Source of the DNA: an uncultured Bacteroidota bacterium
GTDB taxonomy: Bacteria; Bacteroidota; Bacteroidia; Flavobacteriales; TMED113
Length of the DNA: 64,000 nucleotides
Assembly (NCBI GenBank): GCA_902520385.1
Contig: CABYOB010000001.1
Coordinates: 21,234-85,233 of the forward strand
Direction of reading: 5' to 3'
Both the position numbers and the translations under genes were made by a program. Positions 26,122 to 35,722 of the stretch are shown here, one piece after another (position 1 is the stretch's first letter; every line of letters starts with the position of its first letter). The notes under the pieces were generated by a model that ran no database searches, had not been told where the DNA came from, and saw nothing but the letters and a program-made list of their open reading frames with translations.

Positions 26122-27354
26122 AATTTCCATTCTATAAGAATCTAATTTTAAGAAAAAGAAGAGAAAAATAGTCATACTTATAAGTGCCGTTCCGCCGTAG
26201 CTAACAAAAGGTAATGGAATTCCTACCACTGGAAACAAGCCAAGAATCATACCAATATTAATGGAAAAGTGACTAAAAAATATTCCCAAAAAACTATACC
26301 CAAAAATTCTTGAAAATTTTGATCTTTGACGCTCACTTATAATTATTATTCTAATCATAAAAAAAACAAATAGAATTATGGTTATTAGAGAACCTAGAAA
26401 CCCAAATTCTTCACCGATAGCGCAAAAAATAAAATCTGTGCTTTGTTCAGGTATATAGTCTCCCTTAGTTTGAGTCCCTTGTAAAAAACCTTTACCTACA
26501 AATCCTCCTGAACCAATACCTATTAAAGATTGGTCTAAATTGTATCTTTCAGCTTTACTAATATTCTTACCAAGAAGAACATTTATTCTAGTTTGTTGGT
26601 GGGGTTTTAAAAAGTTTTCAAATGTATGTTGAAAACAAAAAGAAAATAAAGAAGATAAGATTAATATAGAAATACTCTTTTTAACAGATTTTTTGTTATA
26701 AAAGATTAATATAAGAGTAGAAAATGTAATAATTAATACAGTATATTTAAATGAAAATAAAATTGTAATAATAAATAAACATAATAGTCCAAATAACATT
26801 ATAGGAATCCATTTATTTAATCCTTCTCTAAATAACGGAATTATTAAAAATGAAAAGACCAAGCAAGAGCCCATGTCAGGTTGTAAAAAAATCAAAAATA
26901 CAGGAGTGGTAATAAATAATAAAATATTCAGTAAATCTCTTTTTTTCGATAAGTTAACATCAAATTTTGAAAGGTATTTACATATGGCCAGAACAGTTCC
27001 AAATTTAGCAAATTCGGCAGGTTGAAAACCAAATACACCGAAATCAAACCATGACCTGGCTCCATGTTTTGTCTCACCAAAAATTAAAACAGAGATTAGA
27101 AGAAATATAGAAAAAGCATAAATTAAGTAGGATAATCTCATCAAAAACTTTCCATCAAGTAGCAAAATTAATCCTCCAATTGTAAGAGATATAAAATGAA
27201 ATAATATTTGTTTTCCAAATTCGGAATAAAAAGAGAATGTTGTTTTGGGTTCATATTCAACCACATATATAGCGTATAGCCCTAATAACATTAGCCCTAT
27301 GTAAGAAAGGAAAATTTTAAAATCTATAAATTTATAATCAGGGTTTCTATACAT
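26113..27354 (-). CDS. rodA: Rod shape-determining protein RodA (SEDS glycosyltransferase)
   Basis: Peptidoglycan polymerase of the elongation complex, partner of PBP2. The 413 residues have about ten membrane segments and SEDS signatures: WFDFGVFGFQPAEFAK, LLGKNISKAERYNLDQSLIGIGSGG (cited in parts), PEQSTDFIFCAIGEEFGFLG and PFVSYGGTALIS. It is the last gene of the purH-mre-PBP2-rodA unit, abutting the PBP2 stop by a single shared base, and its end overlaps the convergent PpiD homologue. Confidence 0.95.
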   Translation of the reverse strand: MYRNPDYKFIDFKIFLSYIGLMLLGLYAIYVVEYEPKTTFSFYSEFGKQILFHFISLTIGGLILLLDGKFLMRLSYLIYAFSIFLLISVLIFGETKHGARSWFDFGVFGFQPAEFAKFGTVLAICKYLSKFDVNLSKKRDLLNILLFITTPVFLIFLQPDMGSCLVFSFLIIPLFREGLNKWIPIMLFGLLCLFIITILFSFKYTVLIITFSTLILIFYNKKSVKKSISILILSSLFSFCFQHTFENFLKPHQQTRINVLLGKNISKAERYNLDQSLIGIGSGGFVGKGFLQGTQTKGDYIPEQSTDFIFCAIGEEFGFLGSLITIILFVFFMIRIIIISERQRSKFSRIFGYSFLGIFFSHFSINIGMILGLFPVVGIPLPFVSYGGTALISMTIFLFFFLKLDSYRMEILK

Positions 27355-29231
27355 TAATTCAAAACTTTTAGTATATATTTTTTAAAATTATGATCAAAAT
27401 ATGGTTTGTTTTTAAAAGTTAAATCAATATTTCTTTTAAGGAATTTTTCAATACATAAATTGGCAATAGGAGCAGCTGCATCTCCACCATCTCCGCCATT
27501 TTCAATATATACAGCAATAGCAATTTTTGGATTTTCTTTTGGCGAAAAAGCAGTAAAAACGGAGTGGTCTTTTTGTTTAATTTTATTTTTATAATTTTCT
27601 ACGGTACCTGTTTTACCACAAATTTTTAAATTACTTATTCTAGATTTTCTTGCTGTGCCATTTTTTCCATCTAATACCCTTTCCATTCCTTTAATAACAT
27701 AATCGAAATATTTTTCTGAAATAGAGACAGTCTTTTTTTTAGAAAATCTTTCTTTTAATAATTTAAATTCCAAATGTTCTTTAATAGAAGAAGCGCCTTT
27801 TGCATCTTTTATAATATGAGGCGTGTAAAAATGTCCCTTATTGGCTAAAATCGCGGTGTAGTTTGCTAATTGAATTGGAGTAGTTAGTAATTCACCTTGA
27901 CCAATTCCTAGTGAAATACAATTGGAGGGTCCCCAATTATAACCTTTATAAAGTTCAGTGTAGTATTTTCCATCAGGAACTTTTCCTGGTACTCCTGCAT
28001 GTAAATCATTATTTAGAAAATCACCAAAACCAAATTCTTTTAAATATTTTGCCCAAGTATCTAATCCAATTTCACTTGTCTTTTTGTTTTTCACCAATCT
28101 AAAAAACATTTCACAAAAGTAAGCGTTACATGATTCTGCTAATGCATTTGTAATATTCATTGGTGGGTGGTCGGTTCCATGACAAGCCACCCTCATACGT
28201 TTTCCATAATTCCAGCCGTAATTACAATTAATTTTTGTTCCAGGAGTAATAATTTCTTCTTCTAAACCAATTAATGCGGTAAGCATTTTTATAGTTGATC
28301 CAGGCGCATATGTTGATAATATTGTTCGATCAAATAATGGCTTGTTAGGATCACTTCTTAATGTAGGATATATTACATTTCTTTTTTTTCCAATAAAATC
28401 AGAAGGATTATAAGATGGGCTGGTTACTAAACATAAAATCTCACCAGTACTAGGTTCAATAGCAACAATACTACCATTATAATTTTGCATAATTTTTTCC
28501 CCAAATTCTTGTAATTCTAAATCAATTGTTAAGTTAATTGATCTCCCAGGTAATGAAAGAGTATCCATGTTACCATTTTTGTATGGCATTTGTCTGCCTT
28601 TAACATCTTGAATAATGTGTTTTACACCCTTTTTTCCTCTTAGTATTTTTTCATAAGATTTATCTACTCCAGATTTCCCAATTCTATCACCACTTTCATA
28701 ATAAGAGTCATTAGGATTTATATTATTAATGACACCAATATATCCTAAAATATTAGCTGCATAGTTAGTGTTATATTTTCTTACCATTCTAGGTTGTTCA
28801 TACAATCCAGGAAATTGAAATAAGTTTTCAAGAACAGAAAAAGGAACTTCTTCTAGAAATAAAGAGCCTTTATTATAAGAGTAACTTTTTGCTTTTTGAA
28901 TCTTTTCTTTTAATATGCTTTTATTTATGTCAAAATAATTACACATTTCTAAAGTATCTTCAGTAGTTTTTAATTTTAATTCTCGTGGGATTACCATGAT
29001 ATCCATTATACTATCATTCTTAGCAAGTAATTTATTGTATCGATCATAAATTAAACCTCTTTCAGGTGGGTGCATAATTCTTCTTTTCGCATTATTTTCT
29101 GCTAAATTCTCATAATAAGAGTTTTTTATTATTTGTATGTAAAATAATTTAGCAATAAAAATACTCGACACAGATAATATTAAAAAATAAATAAAAAATC
29201 TTCTATTTGTTAGTATAAAGTTTCTTTTCAT
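27354..29231 (-). CDS. mrdA: Penicillin-binding protein 2 (elongation transpeptidase)
   Basis: Cross-links peptidoglycan during lateral growth. The 625-residue protein has an N-terminal membrane anchor (residues 12-35), a dimerisation domain beginning RRIMHPPERGLIYDR, and the transpeptidase domain with active-site Ser312 and Lys315 (PGSTIK), Ser367-Cys-Asn369 and Lys540-Thr-Gly542. It overlaps mreD by 4 bp. The group mreB, mreC, mreD, PBP2, rodA encodes the complete core of the rod complex, so this organism is expected to grow as a rod. Confidence 0.95.
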   Translation of the reverse strand: MKRNFILTNRRFFIYFLILSVSSIFIAKLFYIQIIKNSYYENLAENNAKRRIMHPPERGLIYDRYNKLLAKNDSIMDIMVIPRELKLKTTEDTLEMCNYFDINKSILKEKIQKAKSYSYNKGSLFLEEVPFSVLENLFQFPGLYEQPRMVRKYNTNYAANILGYIGVINNINPNDSYYESGDRIGKSGVDKSYEKILRGKKGVKHIIQDVKGRQMPYKNGNMDTLSLPGRSINLTIDLELQEFGEKIMQNYNGSIVAIEPSTGEILCLVTSPSYNPSDFIGKKRNVIYPTLRSDPNKPLFDRTILSTYAPGSTIKMLTALIGLEEEIITPGTKINCNYGWNYGKRMRVACHGTDHPPMNITNALAESCNAYFCEMFFRLVKNKKTSEIGLDTWAKYLKEFGFGDFLNNDLHAGVPGKVPDGKYYTELYKGYNWGPSNCISLGIGQGELLTTPIQLANYTAILANKGHFYTPHIIKDAKGASSIKEHLEFKLLKERFSKKKTVSISEKYFDYVIKGMERVLDGKNGTARKSRISNLKICGKTGTVENYKNKIKQKDHSVFTAFSPKENPKIAIAVYIENGGDGGDAAAPIANLCIEKFLKRNIDLTFKNKPYFDHNFKKYILKVLN

Positions 29232-29725
29232 TTTTTAAATATATAGTAAGAAAAAATAATAATTAATATTGTGAAAAAGGAACTGAGGATAGTGCTAATG
29301 ATAATATTGGCAAAACTTAAACCAGAAAAAATAAACAACAAGAAATGATGAAAAATAACACCAACAAAAACATAAATTAGAATTCTTCCAAAAGATAAAT
29401 TATCAAAATTCAAATCAGTTAAAGTTTTTTCTCTAATAGAAATTAGTTTTATGTATTTTGGTCTAAAATAGCCTAAGAACAAACTACTAAGTGCATGTAT
29501 TGGGCCGCTAGAACTTAGTGTTCCAACACCAATATCAATGAACAAGCCAATTAAAAAAGAAGATAAAATAATAAATAAATGGCTTTTCCTTGTAGGTAAA
29601 AATAAAATAAAAATTATATAATAGTACGGGTTTATCCAATTTGAAAAAAGGAACTGATTAAGTATAAATATTTGGATAATAATATTACCAAAAAAACAAA
29701 ATAAGATAGAATTATTTGTTTTCAT
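29228..29725 (-). CDS. mreD: Rod shape-determining membrane protein MreD
   Basis: A 165-residue inner-membrane protein of the elongation machinery with about five hydrophobic helices. MreD is weakly conserved; recognisable pieces are FILFLPTRKSHLFIILSSF and the LIDIGVGTLSSSGPIHALSS stretch, and the position between mreC (14-bp overlap) and PBP2 (4-bp overlap) is decisive. Confidence 0.88.
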   Translation of the reverse strand: MKTNNSILFCFFGNIIIQIFILNQFLFSNWINPYYYIIFILFLPTRKSHLFIILSSFLIGLFIDIGVGTLSSSGPIHALSSLFLGYFRPKYIKLISIREKTLTDLNFDNLSFGRILIYVFVGVIFHHFLLFIFSGLSFANIIISTILSSFFTILIIIFSYYIFKK

Positions 29726-30557
29726 AAGAGTTTTTTAATTCAGAATATAATTTATCTTTTATTATTATAGCGCTAGTTATATTTTTAAAATCTACGCCTA
29801 ATAATACATCAATTTTAAAAGAATTAGAGCTAATTTTTTTTTCAAAATTAGAAATAGTTCCTATAAAAATCCCACTATAAAAACTTTTTGACTCAGTATG
29901 TGTGAAAATAGAATCTCCAATAGATATCATGATTTCGTTTCCAACTCCTTCTAAGCTAGCATATTGGTGAGAATTCCCATTCCATTTCAACACACCCTCA
30001 TCTAGCACTCCGTTTTTTGTTTTTATAGATGTTAATAATCTAGTGTGTTTACTTATTAAAGTTGTTACTTCACAAAAATGAGTTGTTGCATTACTTACAA
30101 ATCCCACGACTCCATTATTATTTATAACCCCCATGTTTTTTAAAACACCATGTTTTTTTCCTTTATTAAGTACTATAGTATTATTTGGAAGTGTCCAGTT
30201 TTTTTTTTCAACTTTAGCAGGTATATAATTAAATCTATTATCCTCATTTAGAATAATTAAATTTTTATATTTTTTATATAACTCAAGTTCACTATTTTCA
30301 AATTTTAATAGTTCATTTTCTTTAATTAGAGAAAAGTTTTCATTTTCTAATTTTGAATTTATTTTTTTTAATTTAAAGTACTCAATTAAGTTGTTTTCAA
30401 CACTTAATGAATTATAAACTAAATTTTTAATTCCATTTAATATTTTAACTTCATTATAAGGGTTTATTTTTAGAATTAAAGATGAACAAAAAAGTGTCAA
30501 AAAAACAAAAACAATAAAAACATGATGCTTTATTAAGATTTCAATTAAAAATCGCAT
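29712..30557 (-). CDS. mreC: Rod shape-determining protein MreC
   Basis: Bitopic protein that links MreB to PBP2. The 281 residues comprise an N-terminal membrane helix (residues 10-30), a coiled coil (about 60-95, LKKINSKLENENFSLIKEN) and the periplasmic beta domains with VLNKGKKHGVLKNMGVINNNGVVG and ISIGDSIFTH. It follows mreB after 13 bp and overlaps mreD by 14 bp. Confidence 0.93.
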   Translation of the reverse strand: MRFLIEILIKHHVFIVFVFLTLFCSSLILKINPYNEVKILNGIKNLVYNSLSVENNLIEYFKLKKINSKLENENFSLIKENELLKFENSELELYKKYKNLIILNEDNRFNYIPAKVEKKNWTLPNNTIVLNKGKKHGVLKNMGVINNNGVVGFVSNATTHFCEVTTLISKHTRLLTSIKTKNGVLDEGVLKWNGNSHQYASLEGVGNEIMISIGDSIFTHTESKSFYSGIFIGTISNFEKKISSNSFKIDVLLGVDFKNITSAIIIKDKLYSELKNSYENK

Positions 30558-30570
30558 AAATCTTATTAAA

Positions 30571-31602
30571 TTATCTCATTAAAAAAGTATAGTGATCTAC
30601 GTTTTTTAAAGCAATACCAGTACCTCTTACTACAGCTTTTAATGGGTCTTCTGCTATGAAAACTGCTAAGTCTGTTTTGGCTGAAATTCTTTTTTCTAAC
30701 CCTCTTAACATTGAACCCCCACCAGCTAAATATATTCCTGTATTGTATATATCTGCTGCTAGTTCAGGTGGTGTCATTGCTAAGGCTTGCATAATTGCAT
30801 CTTCAATAGAACATATTGAGGAGTCCAGGGCTTGTGCAATTTCTTTATAAGAAACTATTACTTGTTTTGGTTTTCCAGTAGTCAAGTCTCTTCCTTGAAC
30901 AGGCCAGTCATCTGGAGGGCTTTCTAGTTCTTGCGTTGCTGCACCACAATGAATTTTAATGTCTTCAGCAGAACGGTCTCCAACTACTAAGTTATGGTGA
31001 GTACGCATATAAAATTTTATATCAGATGTAAAAATATCTCCAGCTACTTTTACTGACTTATCGCAAACAATTCCTCCTAAAGATATTACAGCAATTTCAG
31101 TAGTTCCTCCACCTATATCAATAACCATATTGCCTTTTGGTTCTTGTACATCAATTCCAATTCCAATTGCAGCTGCCATTGGCTCATGTATTAAGTATAC
31201 CTCTTTTGCTCCAGAATGTTCAGCAGAATCTCTTACAGCTCTTTTTTCTACTTCGGTAATGCCTGATGGTATACAAATAACCATTCTTAATGCAGGAGAA
31301 AAAATTCGGCTTTTCAAAGCTGGAATTTTTTTGATAAATTCTCTTATCATTGATTCTGCGGCATCAAAGTCAGCAATAACACCATCTTTTAGAGGTCGAG
31401 TTGTTTCAATCCCTTTGTGGGCTTTTCCATGCATTTGTTGAGCTTTATTTCCTACTTCAATAAATTTTCCAGTTTTTGTTTCCATTGCTACAATAGACGG
31501 TTCATTTACAACAACTTTATCGTTATGAATAATTAATGTGTTAGCAGTGCCTAAGTCTATTGCAATATCTTCAGTAAGATTCATAAAATCGAGTATCCCC
31601 AT
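30571..31602 (-). CDS. mreB: Cell shape actin homologue MreB
   Basis: Filament-forming ATPase that organises side-wall synthesis. The 343 residues carry the actin-fold phosphate loops AIDLGTANTLI and VIDIGGGTTEIAVISLGGI, the connecting EPMAAAIGIG, and the adenosine motif LAGGGSMLRGLE. Conservation is high throughout. It follows purH after 11 bp; I see no separate promoter in that gap, so expression together with purH is likely. Confidence 0.97.
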   Translation of the reverse strand: MGILDFMNLTEDIAIDLGTANTLIIHNDKVVVNEPSIVAMETKTGKFIEVGNKAQQMHGKAHKGIETTRPLKDGVIADFDAAESMIREFIKKIPALKSRIFSPALRMVICIPSGITEVEKRAVRDSAEHSGAKEVYLIHEPMAAAIGIGIDVQEPKGNMVIDIGGGTTEIAVISLGGIVCDKSVKVAGDIFTSDIKFYMRTHHNLVVGDRSAEDIKIHCGAATQELESPPDDWPVQGRDLTTGKPKQVIVSYKEIAQALDSSICSIEDAIMQALAMTPPELAADIYNTGIYLAGGGSMLRGLEKRISAKTDLAVFIAEDPLKAVVRGTGIALKNVDHYTFLMR

Positions 31603-31613
31603 AGCAGTATTTT

Positions 31614-33131
31614 TTAATGTTTAAAATGTCTAGTTTTAGTTAAAACCATACTAATATTATTCTTATTACAACAATCTATTGACAATTGGTCATTTATTGA
31701 ACCACCAGGTTGAATAACAGCTGAAACTTTTTCTTTGGCAGCAATTTCTATACAATCTGGAAATGGAAAAAAGGCATCGGATGCCATAACACTATTTTCT
31801 AAATCAAAATTAAAATTTTTTGCTTTTTCAATAGCTTGTTTTAGCGCATCCACTCTTGATGTTTGTCCACAACCAATTCCAATAAGTTGTTTGTTTTTTA
31901 CCAAAACTATAGCATTAGATTTTGTGTGCTTACAAATTGTACTAGCGAACAATAAATCTTCAACTTGAGATTTGGAAGGTTTTAATTTAGTTATTTTCTC
32001 TAAATTTTCCTCAGAATCAATCAAAATATCTCTCTCTTGTGCTAAAATTCCATTTAAAATTGACCTATACTGATGATTATTTTTTAGATTTTTTGGATTT
32101 AGCTCTAAGATAATTCTATTTTTTTTGTTTTTTAGAATCTCTATAGCCTTAGTTGAAAAATTAGGAGAAATTATAATTTCAAAAAATAATTCATTAATAC
32201 TTTCAGCTGCTTTAGAATTTAATTCTTGATTTGTAACTAAAATTCCACCAAATGCAGAAATAGGATCTCCAGCTAATGCTTTCTTCCAAGCCTCATAAAC
32301 ATTATTGTCTATAGCAATTCCACATGCATTGTTATGTTTTAAAATAGCAAATGTAGGTTCTTTACAATCTTTAATTAAATTAATAGCGGCATCAATATCT
32401 AGTAAATTATTATAAGAAATTTCTTTACCGTTTAACTTTTTAAATACTTCAGTTAGTTTTCCATAATAAATTCCTTTTTGATGAGGATTTTCTCCGTATC
32501 GTAATATTTGTGATTCTGAAATAGATATTTTTAAAGATTCATCACTGTCAGTACTTAACCAAGAAAAAATATTGGTGTCATAATGTGAAGATAATTCAAA
32601 AGCTTTTTTTGCAAAAAACAATCTTTCTTCTAATGATGTATAGCCATTATTTTTTTCAATTATACTCGTGCAATTTGGAATTAATTCCTTGGAAGGAATA
32701 ATCATTACATCCTTATAATTTTTAGCAGCAGCTCTTATTAGAGAAATGCCACCGATATCAATTTTTTCTATAATTTCTTCTTCGTTAGCATTATTTTTAA
32801 CAGTATCTTCAAAGGGATATAAGTCAACAACAACTAAGTCAAAACTTGGGAGATCATATTTTTCAACATCTTCTAAGTCACTTTTTTTATCCCTTCTATT
32901 TAAAATTCCACCAAAAACTTTCGGATGAAGAGTTTTTACTCTACCACCTAAAATAGAAGGGTATTGGGTAATATCTTCAACTGACGTGACTTTACAACCT
33001 AATTTTTCTAAAGCTATTTTAGTTCCACCAGAGGAGTATAATTTTATATTTAATTTAATTAATAATGAAACTAGTGATTCTAAATTTTCTTTATTAAAAA
33101 CAGATATAAAAGCGCTGTTTATTTTTTTCAT
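31614..33131 (-). CDS. purH: Bifunctional AICAR transformylase/IMP cyclohydrolase
   Basis: Catalyses the last two steps of de novo IMP synthesis. The N-terminal MGS-like cyclohydrolase domain has ISVFNKENLE, YSSGGTK, YPSILGGRVKTLHPKVFGG and VDLYPFE. The C-terminal transformylase has ILKHNNACGIA, SDAFFPFPD, and an end PGGSINDQ...TKTRHFKH typical of PurH. I start at ATG 33131 (505 residues): homologues begin with this KKxxSAxISVF sequence, whereas an in-frame ATG at 33197 would add 22 residues of poor quality. It heads the shape-gene unit, and a terminator isolates it from nfu upstream. Confidence 0.95.
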   Translation of the reverse strand: MKKINSAFISVFNKENLESLVSLLIKLNIKLYSSGGTKIALEKLGCKVTSVEDITQYPSILGGRVKTLHPKVFGGILNRRDKKSDLEDVEKYDLPSFDLVVVDLYPFEDTVKNNANEEEIIEKIDIGGISLIRAAAKNYKDVMIIPSKELIPNCTSIIEKNNGYTSLEERLFFAKKAFELSSHYDTNIFSWLSTDSDESLKISISESQILRYGENPHQKGIYYGKLTEVFKKLNGKEISYNNLLDIDAAINLIKDCKEPTFAILKHNNACGIAIDNNVYEAWKKALAGDPISAFGGILVTNQELNSKAAESINELFFEIIISPNFSTKAIEILKNKKNRIILELNPKNLKNNHQYRSILNGILAQERDILIDSEENLEKITKLKPSKSQVEDLLFASTICKHTKSNAIVLVKNKQLIGIGCGQTSRVDALKQAIEKAKNFNFDLENSVMASDAFFPFPDCIEIAAKEKVSAVIQPGGSINDQLSIDCCNKNNISMVLTKTRHFKH

Positions 33132-33207
33132 TTTAAAGTAATTAAGGTATAGAAATTTAAAAGAATCAATATACTTTAAAAAAATAAATATGTCCAATTA
33201 TTCACAA

Positions 33208-33240
33208 TAAAAAAAGAGAATAAATTAATATTCTCTTTTT
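33208..33240 (-). terminator. Intrinsic terminator after nfu
   Basis: A perfect 12-bp stem (AAAAAGAGAATA with TATTCTCTTTTT) and 6-base loop at 33211-33240. On the minus strand it ends in seven T, just 13 bp after the nfu stop. It closes the nine-gene CBS-to-nfu run and separates it from purH. The right arm also ends in T5, so weak rightward activity is possible. Confidence 0.85.
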
Positions 33241-33252
33241 ATTTGTCTAATA

Positions 33253-33840
33253 CTAGTTTATAGGAATTACTTCTTTAATTTCATCTCCTAAAATTTGTTT
33301 GAGTTTTGTCTCAATACCTTGTTTTAGAGTATAAGTAGAAGATGGACAGCCATTACAAGCTCCTTGAAGTAACACTTTTACTATTCCTTTTTCGTATGAT
33401 ACTAAAGAAATATCACCACCGTCTTGCATAACGTAGGGCCTGATGTGTTGTTCAAAAATATCTTCGATTAAATTTTCTTTTTTTGTTCTTTTACGGTTTA
33501 CTGTTACTTTTCTTTTTTTGCTTGTTGTATTGGGCTTTAATGAAGTGTTTTTTACTAGAACGCCGGCATTTAATTTTTCTTGAATCATTACTCTAATTTC
33601 AAATGAAATGTCATCCCAGTTAACTTTATCGTTTTTTTCAATTGAAATAAAGTTTATTCCTAAAAAAATATTTTCAACGAAAGGGAACATAAATAATTCA
33701 TAAATAAGTGGAAACTCATTTTGTTTAGGAATTATATCAAACTCAATCATATCTTCAGTTAAAACTTGATTTGAGACAAATTTCATTACTTCTGGGTTTG
33801 GTGTGTATTCCGAGTATATAGTGTAAATTTTATTTTTCAT
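33253..33840 (-). CDS. NifU-family iron-sulfur carrier (Nfu type)
   Basis: Carries and delivers iron-sulfur clusters. Residues 1-95 match the Nfu N-terminal domain (YTPNPEVMKFV, FPFVENIFLG). A basic linker of about 25 residues follows, then the NifU-like C-terminal domain with IRPYVMQDGGDI and the cluster-binding Cys162-Asn-Gly-Cys165. At 195 residues the size is usual for the flavobacterial form. It overlaps murI by 11 bp and ends at a strong terminator. Confidence 0.92.
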   Translation of the reverse strand: MKNKIYTIYSEYTPNPEVMKFVSNQVLTEDMIEFDIIPKQNEFPLIYELFMFPFVENIFLGINFISIEKNDKVNWDDISFEIRVMIQEKLNAGVLVKNTSLKPNTTSKKRKVTVNRKRTKKENLIEDIFEQHIRPYVMQDGGDISLVSYEKGIVKVLLQGACNGCPSSTYTLKQGIETKLKQILGDEIKEVIPIN

Positions 33841-34642
33841 TAAATATGTTTTTTTCTTTTAAATTAATATCGTTGTTAAAAAATATTTTAGAACTGTTTT
33901 GAAAACTAGTTGTAAGATCAGAAACAAAAAACTCATGTTTTTCACTATTCTGAGTTTCATTTAATAATTTTTTTTTCTGCAGTTTATTTTTAATGTGTAA
34001 ACCAATAGCATTTAATGAACTGATTACATTAACTTTTTTATTATAAAAGTTTTTTATTTCAGATTCAATAAGTGGATAGTGGGTGCAACCAAGAATAAGA
34101 GTTTCGATTTCTTTTAGTTTATTGTGTTTTAAATAAGTTGCTATAATTTTTTTTTTAATTGACGCATCGTGAAATCCAGATTCAATCATTGGTGCCAACA
34201 ATGGTGTTGCTAGGGAAAAAACAGATAATTTTTTTTTTAGTTTATCGATTTTACTTTCATAAACTTTAGAGTTTATAGTTGCATTAGTGCCAATAATACC
34301 AATTTTTTTATTTTGTAAATTATTCACACAATCAACAACAGGATCAATAACATTAAATATTATACTGTTACTTCCAACTTCTGTTTTAATATAATCTAAT
34401 GCTAATGATGATGCTGAATTACAAGCAATAACTATAGCCTTGCATTTCTTACTTAATAAAAAGTGACAAATTTTGGAACAGTAATTAACTACTTTTTCCT
34501 TAGATTTCTCCCCATAAGGTAAATGCAGGGTGTCTCCAAAATAGATTATTTTTTCATTAGGCATTAACTCAATAATTTCTCTTGCTACCGTTAAGCCCCC
34601 AATGCCAGAATCAAAAATCCCTATAGGAAATTCAGAATTCAA
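33830..34642 (-). CDS. murI: Glutamate racemase
   Basis: Makes D-glutamate for peptidoglycan. The 270-residue protein has GIFDSGIGGLTV with Asp11, a first catalytic cysteine Cys74 in IACNSAS, and the second in ILGCTHYPL. It lies 4 bp after the second ompH/skp gene, within the envelope gene run, and overlaps nfu by 11 bp. Confidence 0.94.
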   Translation of the reverse strand: MNSEFPIGIFDSGIGGLTVAREIIELMPNEKIIYFGDTLHLPYGEKSKEKVVNYCSKICHFLLSKKCKAIVIACNSASSLALDYIKTEVGSNSIIFNVIDPVVDCVNNLQNKKIGIIGTNATINSKVYESKIDKLKKKLSVFSLATPLLAPMIESGFHDASIKKKIIATYLKHNKLKEIETLILGCTHYPLIESEIKNFYNKKVNVISSLNAIGLHIKNKLQKKKLLNETQNSEKHEFFVSDLTTSFQNSSKIFFNNDINLKEKNIFNEK

Positions 34643-34646
34643 ATAG

Positions 34647-35159
34647 TTATAGTTTTAATTTCTTTTTGACCTCACCAGTTATATCATTAGAACCCGGTCC
34701 ATCATTATATAAAATTACGTTAAAACCACTACCTGTATCAAGAATATAAGAGTATTTTCCACTTTTTGCTACGTCGTTAATAGCATTTTGAATTTTTTCA
34801 ACAACAGGAGCAAGTAAATCATTTTGTAAAGTTTGCAATTCTTTTTGAGCATCTTGGGCAAAAACTTGCATACGTTGTTCTAAGTTTATAGCTTCTTCAT
34901 ATTTTGCTTTAATTACGGATTCACTTTCACCATCATTTTGTGCTTTTTGAAAAGATTGAGCTGCTTCTTGAGCTTTTTGCATCATTTCTGCGTACATCTC
35001 ATCCATTTTTTTACTTTCTTTTTGGATTTTAGTTTCAATGACTTTTATGTCAGGCATTTTTGACATAATTTCTTGAGAGTTAACATGTCCTATTTTTTGT
35101 TGAGCAATAATACATATTGAAAACAAACAAAATAAAGAACTTAAAAGTATTTTTTTCAT
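34647..35159 (-). CDS. OmpH/Skp family periplasmic chaperone (copy 2)
   Basis: A 170-residue secreted protein. The signal peptide ends near IIAQQ, followed by KIGHVNSQEIMSKMPDI, a long charged coiled coil (residues 40-110), and a beta-returning end with YSYILDTGSGFNVILYNDG. This is the Skp tentacle architecture for holding unfolded outer-membrane proteins. It is 10 bp from a paralogue and close to bamA, consistent with delivery of clients to the BAM complex. Confidence 0.9.
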   Translation of the reverse strand: MKKILLSSLFCLFSICIIAQQKIGHVNSQEIMSKMPDIKVIETKIQKESKKMDEMYAEMMQKAQEAAQSFQKAQNDGESESVIKAKYEEAINLEQRMQVFAQDAQKELQTLQNDLLAPVVEKIQNAINDVAKSGKYSYILDTGSGFNVILYNDGPGSNDITGEVKKKLKL

Positions 35160-35169
35160 ATTTAAAATT

Positions 35170-35682
35170 TTAATAATTATAACCTAGTTGATCTAAAATA
35201 TCATTACTTACATCTAAATCTTCATTTGAATATAACATAATTAATTCAGAAGATTTGTCAAAAATAATTTCATATCTATTTTTTTCTGCATATTCTTTTA
35301 TTGCATTATAAATTATTTCTTGAATGGGCTCAACTTTTTCTCTTTGTTTTTCATAAAGTTTACCATTTGGCCCAAACAAACTTTTTTGATATTCTCTAAC
35401 TTCTTGTTCCTTGTTAATAATATTTTCTTCTATTATTTTTTTTTCATTTTCTGGAAGTAGGTATTTTTCGGCTTTATAGCTTTGGTACATTTTCTCAATA
35501 TCTATGTATAAGTTTTGAATTTCATCTTCCCATTTTTGAGAGAGTTCTTCAATTTCTTCTTGCGCACTTGTAAATTCAGGAATATTACTCAAAATATATT
35601 TTGAGTCCACATAGGCTACTTTTTGAGAAAAACAAAAGTTGATTAAAAACAGTGTAATTAATGTTAAACTTATTTTTTTCAT
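35170..35682 (-). CDS. OmpH/Skp family periplasmic chaperone (copy 1)
   Basis: Paralogue of the next gene, also 170 residues: signal peptide ending near NFCFSQ, then KVAYVDSKYILSNIPEF, a coiled coil of about 90 residues, and YEIIFDKSSELIMLYSN near the end. Sequence identity with the other copy is low in the coiled coil, so the duplication is old. Tandem ompH genes downstream of bamA are common in Bacteroidota. It lies 40 bp from bamA. Confidence 0.9.
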   Translation of the reverse strand: MKKISLTLITLFLINFCFSQKVAYVDSKYILSNIPEFTSAQEEIEELSQKWEDEIQNLYIDIEKMYQSYKAEKYLLPENEKKIIEENIINKEQEVREYQKSLFGPNGKLYEKQREKVEPIQEIIYNAIKEYAEKNRYEIIFDKSSELIMLYSNEDLDVSNDILDQLGYNY

Positions 35683-35722
35683 ATAAAAATATTAATTTCT
35701 AAAACTCAGCAAATTTAATCAT

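Noticed and set aside
34647..35682. The two adjacent ompH genes as a recent duplication or assembly error
   Set aside because: Their protein sequences differ widely in the coiled coil and signal peptide, so they are old paralogues.
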